64,000 nucleotides of DNA from Inonotus obliquus (Eukaryota > Basidiomycota > Agaricomycetes > Hymenochaetales > Hymenochaetaceae). Made by a program: the position numbers and the translations under genes. Below the pieces are notes generated by a model. The model was not told where the DNA came from. It searched no databases and saw nothing but the letters and a program-made list of their open reading frames with translations. Where the stretch lies: assembly GCA_032164295.1 (NCBI GenBank), contig JAJHTX010000005.1:3030002-3094001 (forward strand). Direction: 5' to 3'. Shown here piece after piece: positions 59,077 to 64,000 of this stretch; position 1 is the stretch's first letter; every line of letters begins with the position of its first letter.

Positions 59077-60538
59077 CTACATTCTGAATGTCAGATATAA
59101 AGGGTCACTCTCAGTAACGGCCACATCATTTATGGCTGCGATGTCGCAGCAATCATGAAGTATGTTACTAGAACTACTACCGATGATGGAGGGCCTTGTC
59201 AAATTGTCGTGAGATGGTCGGGCGCTTTCCTTGCAGGGCCGCGTGCGGAAGTTCCTCTTGTCTGAGTTCTTTTCGACGTCAGCACTCAGAGTCCGCTTTA
59301 CACCCCTCGGCGCTGCTCTGACCTCACGACGTATTTCACAATGTTCGTAATACTCATCGTCTGTCAGCTTTTTCCATCTGCATGTACCATTGGCAATGGT
59401 GCAGAGAACGACGACGAGCTTTGAATTTGGGAGGTCCGCAGTGAAAGGGAGATCCGCTGGCCATCCAAGTAGTGCAACTTTGTGTACGTTGACGATATTC
59501 GCTTCATATCGTGCCCACTCCATGTTTATGTTCTGATCTCCTGTTATTTCGACTATGTTACTTTTAGTTCACAGACCCCAGAACGTCGACGAGTTGTACT
59601 AACCTAAACCAGACCGGACGACCTCTCGAAGCTTTCCTTTGAGCCCATTACGTCGATTGACGTTCAAGGTCATTATACCCTCCATCCCGAACAACACAAA
59701 TGCCTCGAATTGTAAGGCAAGCTCACTTGGGTCCCTCTTCAGGACCGTACACATGAACAGTCGGGCCTTTTCGTCGACGAAATGAATTGGTGCGTAAACG
59801 TGTGAAAGATCAGTATGGAAAATGAAGCAAAACAATGACGTCAAGCAACGGGAATTGAGGTTTACAAGCTGCAAGAAAAAATACGTCTCTAGAAATCATA
59901 GGATAGGTAGGACAAGCGTACCTCTGATACAACCCTATCTGACGTGTGTCGTAAATCCTGACCTCGCGCCTTCGTCGTCATCCTCAATCCCTTTAATTGG
60001 TGCTCCCGGTAGCACTCGAGCTCAGCGACAATGAGGTTGTGGAGATGCTCCGGAAGAATCTTGAACTTATCGTACCCGTCCTCGACGTTCTACAACTCCA
60101 GAAGCATAGCAAGGTCTTCGTCGGATATGTCCAGTTCTGTATCAACGTTAGTTCACATCATTTCAGTATTCTAATATTGTCACCTGCTGCATTCAAGTCC
60201 ATCATTTTGAAATGATTCCAGGCATTATAAGAGCTTACTCGTCGTCGTTGGGTGTGTTGTTGACGGTGTTGGAAATCCTGCAGGACTTCGGTAACGGACT
60301 TGTTAAAAGTCGCAGCCAACTCCTTCGCAACTTCGTGTTGACACTCAAATTCCTCTTCTAGAGCGTCGTAGTAACGACGCTGTCCATCCAACCTCACCTT
60401 CGACATTGCCTGCTGCTGCTGAGACGAGAGGTCCTTCTTGCGGCTGCAACGTAGTTTATCATTCCTACGTTGTTTCTCCTTTTGAGCATCGACGGATGCC
60501 TTGCTTTTTGCCAGGGCAGGTTTCTTTGCACCTGTCAT
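59077..60538 (-). pseudogene. Subtelomeric agaricomycete-type gene with a nonsense codon
   Basis: Exon 1 starts MTGAKKPALAKSKASVDAQK at 60538, is Lys/Arg/Gln-rich and helical, and ends YNAWNHFKMMDLNAA. Exon 2 reads ELDISDEDLAMLLEL, then TAG at 60090-60092, then continues in the same frame as NVEDGYDKFKILPEHLHNLI. Later exons contain VNLNSRCLTSLFCFIF, LQFEAFVLFGMEGIMTLNVN and MEWARYEANIVNVHKVALLG followed by WPADLPF. The order (NxWN helix, FEAF..G, WxxYE..V....V.L.GWP) matches a multi-copy family of unknown function that I recall from agaricomycete genomes. The single stop probably inactivates this copy. Function unknown. Confidence 0.6.
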
Positions 60539-61343
60539 TGAACAGAAAAAAGTGGGGGCGGAATAAAAACAGCTCATTGATTATGTTGACACGTCAGTAT
60601 TCTGCCTGTTAGCCGTCGCATAATTTCTAGGATTCGCATCGTACCTTAACATACGTGTACGGACACGCTCTGTAATCACATGGAGGAACGGCTATGTGTT
60701 TACGGATCTGTGTTGTACGCCCCATTCTCCGTATCCAGTTGTCCAGATAAATCTGTATACGACCGTATACAGGATACGGTCGTGGTGATCAGCTGTGCTC
60801 GTGGCGCAGTACAGCACCCCGGCCGCATGCTAGACGCTTCTGTCTGCTCACTTGCATATTTGCGACTCAAAAGGCGAGTAAGTAGCTTGTCGATCAGAGA
60901 AATTGCACTTATCTCATGCTTCTGCCCTTTCCTACTAGGCCGTGTGTAATCAGCAAGTCATGGCATACTAAGCATTCTGGGTCGACTTCTTCTGGTGGGT
61001 CTCGTTAATTATCTTTGAAACTGTACATATGACCGTATTGCTGTATATGCCCATTGCGTATCCGTAGCTCACTTGGAAATGAAGAATACGGAGTCGTACA
61101 GTGCGACTCATATCCTGTAATGGATCTCAGCTTTATGCGCTCCACGTGGTCAAAACATATGTATTCATTCAAACTTTACACACAATTCATAAAGACCATA
61201 ACTAACCACACAAAAAAAGGACGCATAAACCAAGACATCACGATGAAACGAACTCAACGCTCTGCAAGTCCTCGTCATCACTTACGCCTAGTTGGCTGCT
61301 TGGACGTCGACAAGGAGGATGCAGAAGCCCGTAAACGTGGTGC
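60539..61343. other. Intergenic stretch with a short perfect hairpin
   Basis: About 0.8 kb with repeated words built on CGTATAC / CCGTATC. A perfect hairpin lies at 60759-60783: 10-bp arms (ACGACCGTAT) around a 5-nt loop ACAGG. Part of the region shows broken similarity to 19290-19380. Confidence 0.55.
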
Positions 61344-62954
61344 CTAGGTTGGAGACGGTGCTGGATTCTGCTGACGAGGCCTCGTCATCGACGTAGGTAC
61401 TGGAGTTGGTGTCCACGTCGTCGGGGACAAGCGCACAGGGGGAGGGGACATTGTGGGCACATGGAGATGCACTGGGACTCGTGCGGGATTGACGTACAGA
61501 TCATCCTCATCCTTGTCCTCATCCTCATCCTCATCCTCCCCCTCCTCCAAACGGATCTGTTCCAGGGCCTGCGCAATCTCGATCTCTCGCAGCAGACGAG
61601 CGGCCTCTTGTTCCGGGGATCTGATACATGCATAATGTATTGACGACGTCAAGAGTGTGCTGGCAGAGCTTACAGACATCGTCGACGGTGACAGGGGAGT
61701 AGTGGGAGTCTGCATTGACGGAGTTTGTACAGAACTTGACAACAACGTCGGAGTCCTGAGAGTGGTGGGAGTTCACGTCGTCGGTGTGTTAACGAGAGTG
61801 GGCATTGACGAAGCACTACCAGAACGTGAATGGACCCGACGAGTGGACGTACTGGCAGAAGAAACAGTGGAGACGGTGGATGGTGTCGACAGAGACATTG
61901 GAGTAGACGACACAGCGCTCTCCTCATGCTGAGCCATCTCAGCTGGGAAAATAAGCCCTGGGTCGACCTCCAGTCTTGGGTTCGCAGCGTAGAGGGGGTG
62001 GTCTTCGGGACGAAGACCTTGAGCGAGGCTCTCCGGGCCCATGATGATGAGACTAGCCTGAATAGAGTACGTCGTCAGTAATCGACGATTAGAGTAATTA
62101 TACCCGCCTGTAGGTAGGAAATCGTAAGTAGGGCGGGCAAATAGACGACGTTGTCGCAGATTTACATGCCCTTGAGGCAATCTGGACCACTGGTTGAAAG
62201 ATCTGACATCGAGGCTCAGCCATGGACAGACGAATCCTTAAGCGGAATCGTAGTATATGCAGCCAACCCTATGTTACACGACACATACCTGTGTTCTGAC
62301 GTGTCTGGAATAATCTCGTCGACGTGCAGTGTCGTTGATGTGGGCGACAAGACTCTTAGCTAGCTGGTCTCTAAAAATTTCGTACGCATGATGAATGTTC
62401 ACGTCGTCACGGATGAATTCGGGAACGCGCCAAACAAAAGTGTCGCGGACGGTCTGCCAATCTGGGCCCCAACGCATTCTGGATAGGTGGTCCAGGTTAA
62501 AGACGACAGAAAAGTGTAGTGCATCATGGGAGTATTCCTGACTCAGATGCTACACATAGATTATTAAAAAGAAAAAAAAAAGGGAAAGAAAAGAAAAAGG
62601 GAAAGAAAAGAAAAGGGGAGAAGAGAGGGAAAGAGGAGGGGGAAAGAGACATCGATGCACCAGTCCCTCAATAAGAGCGTTGGTCAAACATTTTCCGGGG
62701 AGTCGCCTTGCCCTGTTCTTGACGAATGACCAATGGAGGGCCGTCGTAAGACCACAACCACCTGGGATTTGGTGCTTGTCGGTGAAGAATCTAAGTGCCA
62801 GATCGAACGCCGCCAGCTTCTGTTTGTCGGTGAGGTTGATGCAATCTCTGTCGCTGAACTGGAATATGACATCGCTGAAGTTCTTTGGGTTGAACCCGAC
62901 GTCGGTGATGGTCCTGTTTCGGAACGCGCCAGGGTTGAAAATTGCGGGGGGCAT
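61344..62954 (-). pseudogene. Subtelomeric protein of unknown function, split by one TGA
   Basis: It starts MPPAIFNPGAFRNRTITDVG at 62954. Exon 1 contains DVIFQFSDRDCINLTDKQKL and a CGLTTALHWSFVKNRARRLP segment. The next exon contains MRWGPDWQTVRDTFVWRVPE and HHAYEIFRDQLAKSLVAHIN. The last long exon is Ser/Thr/Pro-rich with an acidic Glu/Asp run (EEGEDEDEDEDKDEDD) and ends RQQNPAPSPT. Within that exon a TGA at 61773-61775 interrupts VNTPTT / TPTTLRTPT; reading continues in the same frame on both sides, so it is a single nonsense change. The first intron has a long pyrimidine tract on the coding strand. Family and function unknown. It could still be expressed as a shorter protein. Confidence 0.5.
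62563..62650. repeat. Polypurine tract
   Basis: About 88 nt of almost pure A/G on the plus strand (runs of A, then AAAGGGAAAG-type repeats, then GGAGGGGGAAAG). On the minus strand it forms an unusually long polypyrimidine tract within the first intron of the subtelomeric gene. Confidence 0.85.
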
Positions 62955-63080
62955 GGTGATATGGGACTGTCGTCGACGTGAGAGTGCAGGGATGGTGGTT
63001 GGGGGCTAAGAGAGTTCTGTGAACTCTCGAAATAAATATGATTGAGCGTGGGACTCGACGCATGATGCATCACATGACCC

Positions 63081-63876
63081 AAATATTTCTTTAAAAAGGT
63101 TAACTTTGCTCATCGCATCAAGATAACAATGTCAAAAGTACTTTCATTCTATATCTGAAAACATATAAAATTAAGTTTATTTGGTGTCTATCTATGTGTA
63201 ACATTTGATTATTAAAATGATCTTGATTGTACCAGTAATAATTAATTTGTTTATTTACATATTATTCCCTTCCTTCAAAATGAGTGTTCTTGCTTTGTTG
63301 ACATTCAAAAGTGAAGATTAGTTTGTCAATAAAAAAAAGTCGGAGATCCAAGCAACCAGGTTGTTCAAGTTAAAAGAGCATTAGGATGGAGTTTTGAAGC
63401 GGTACAAATTCTCAAAGTATGCTGACACAACGGAGTGTTAATGACTTCAAAATACAACACACCTTGTCAAAGTTCCATGTCCAACACTCTAGCATATGTC
63501 GATTTCATTGTCGACAACTGATTATCTATATATGATGCAGTAAAGCTGAGTCTACACTATACTGCACAAATATCAAGGGCGGCATCTATGTGTCAGAAGA
63601 AATTGACTTATTTGGCATGCAGATCCAGAGACGCTACAACCCGATAAATTCCCACGATCATCAGACATGGAAAGACAGTTCGATCGAACATATTATACAT
63701 GCACACGCTATTGTCCCTGGGGCTCGACATTACTAGGACAAATCAATACACTAATATGCAGGTTCTGTGAATGGGCACATGAGGAAGCATGGATACTGCA
63801 GACCTGGATACTCGAGGACGCAGTCAATTATATGCTTCGACATGAACCTTACTCAATTCGAACCAACCACCTTTGG
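63081..63876. other. AT-rich subtelomeric spacer
   Basis: About 0.8 kb of AT-rich, gene-free sequence between the last gene and the telomeric repeats. A 71-codon frame at 63667-63882 has no recognisable feature. Confidence 0.6.
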
Positions 63877-63878
63877 TT

Positions 63879-64000
63879 TTAGGGTTAGGCTTAGGGTTAG
63901 GCTTAGGGTTAGGCTTAGGGTTAGGGTTAGGCTTAGGGTTAGGGTTAGGCTTAGGGTTAGGCTTAGGGTTAGGGTTAGGCTTAGGCTTAGGGTTAGGGTA
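63879..64000 (+). repeat. Telomeric repeat array, TTAGGG mixed with TTAGGC
   Basis: Twenty consecutive hexamers in exact register: 12 are TTAGGG and 8 are TTAGGC, followed by TA at the window edge. The G-rich strand runs 5' to 3' toward the right edge, as expected at the right end of a chromosome. TTAGGG is the usual basidiomycete telomere unit; the many TTAGGC units suggest the degenerate proximal telomere or an assembly end within it. Confidence 0.95.

Noticed and set aside
63667..63882. 71-codon frame next to the telomere
   Set aside because: No domain or homology recognised and it ends at the telomere junction; likely chance.

Overview
The window is a chromosome end from a mushroom-forming basidiomycete (Agaricomycetes type). 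Genes are split by many short introns of about 45-75 nt with GT..AG ends, several protein families look agaricomycete-specific, and the right edge finishes in a telomeric repeat array. No tRNA, rRNA, CRISPR or bacterial operon structure was seen. Gene models below were spliced by eye; where exon phases were summed and found consistent I say so.

Left part (1-17.5 kb): the start of a Rossmann-fold NAD(P)-binding protein runs off the left edge and is divergent from the TFIIF beta subunit gene. Next comes a decayed full-length ABC-B (MDR-type) transporter that has lost the P-loop lysine in both nucleotide-binding domains, then a small secreted protein with three CxGC motifs on the minus strand. 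A large uncharacterised Ser/Pro-rich protein, a doubtful ORF group, a six-exon GATA transcription factor and the cytochrome c gene follow.

Middle part (17.5-35 kb): two small proteins of unknown function share a single intron position and look like divergent paralogues. A duplicated block of about 0.65 kb flanks the second one. Then come a Yck-type casein kinase I ending in a CC motif, a small predicted mitochondrial protein, a siderophore-type MFS transporter, a Frag1/DRAM/Sfk1-like membrane protein and a Zn2Cys6 factor whose zinc cluster spans an 8-nt microexon.

Right-middle part (35-47.5 kb): fumarate reductase fused to a C-terminal cytochrome b5 domain, two tandem GH12 endoglucanases (the second lacking the predicted catalytic acid/base glutamate), a GPI-type secreted protein, a DsbA/FrnE-like thiol oxidoreductase, a Ysa1-like Nudix ADP-sugar hydrolase and a MYND zinc-finger protein.

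Subtelomere (47.5-64 kb): a 3.6 kb gene-poor stretch, a large Zn2Cys6 factor with a fungal-specific domain, a gene fragment, an unknown gene bordered by a MITE-like element with 25-bp terminal inverted repeats, a 53-nt near-perfect hairpin, two subtelomeric genes each interrupted by one nonsense codon, and 20 telomeric hexamers mixing TTAGGG and TTAGGC. Decay (nonsense codons, fragments, small mobile elements) is concentrated here and in the ABC pseudogene; all four clear nonsense codons fit single C-to-T changes.
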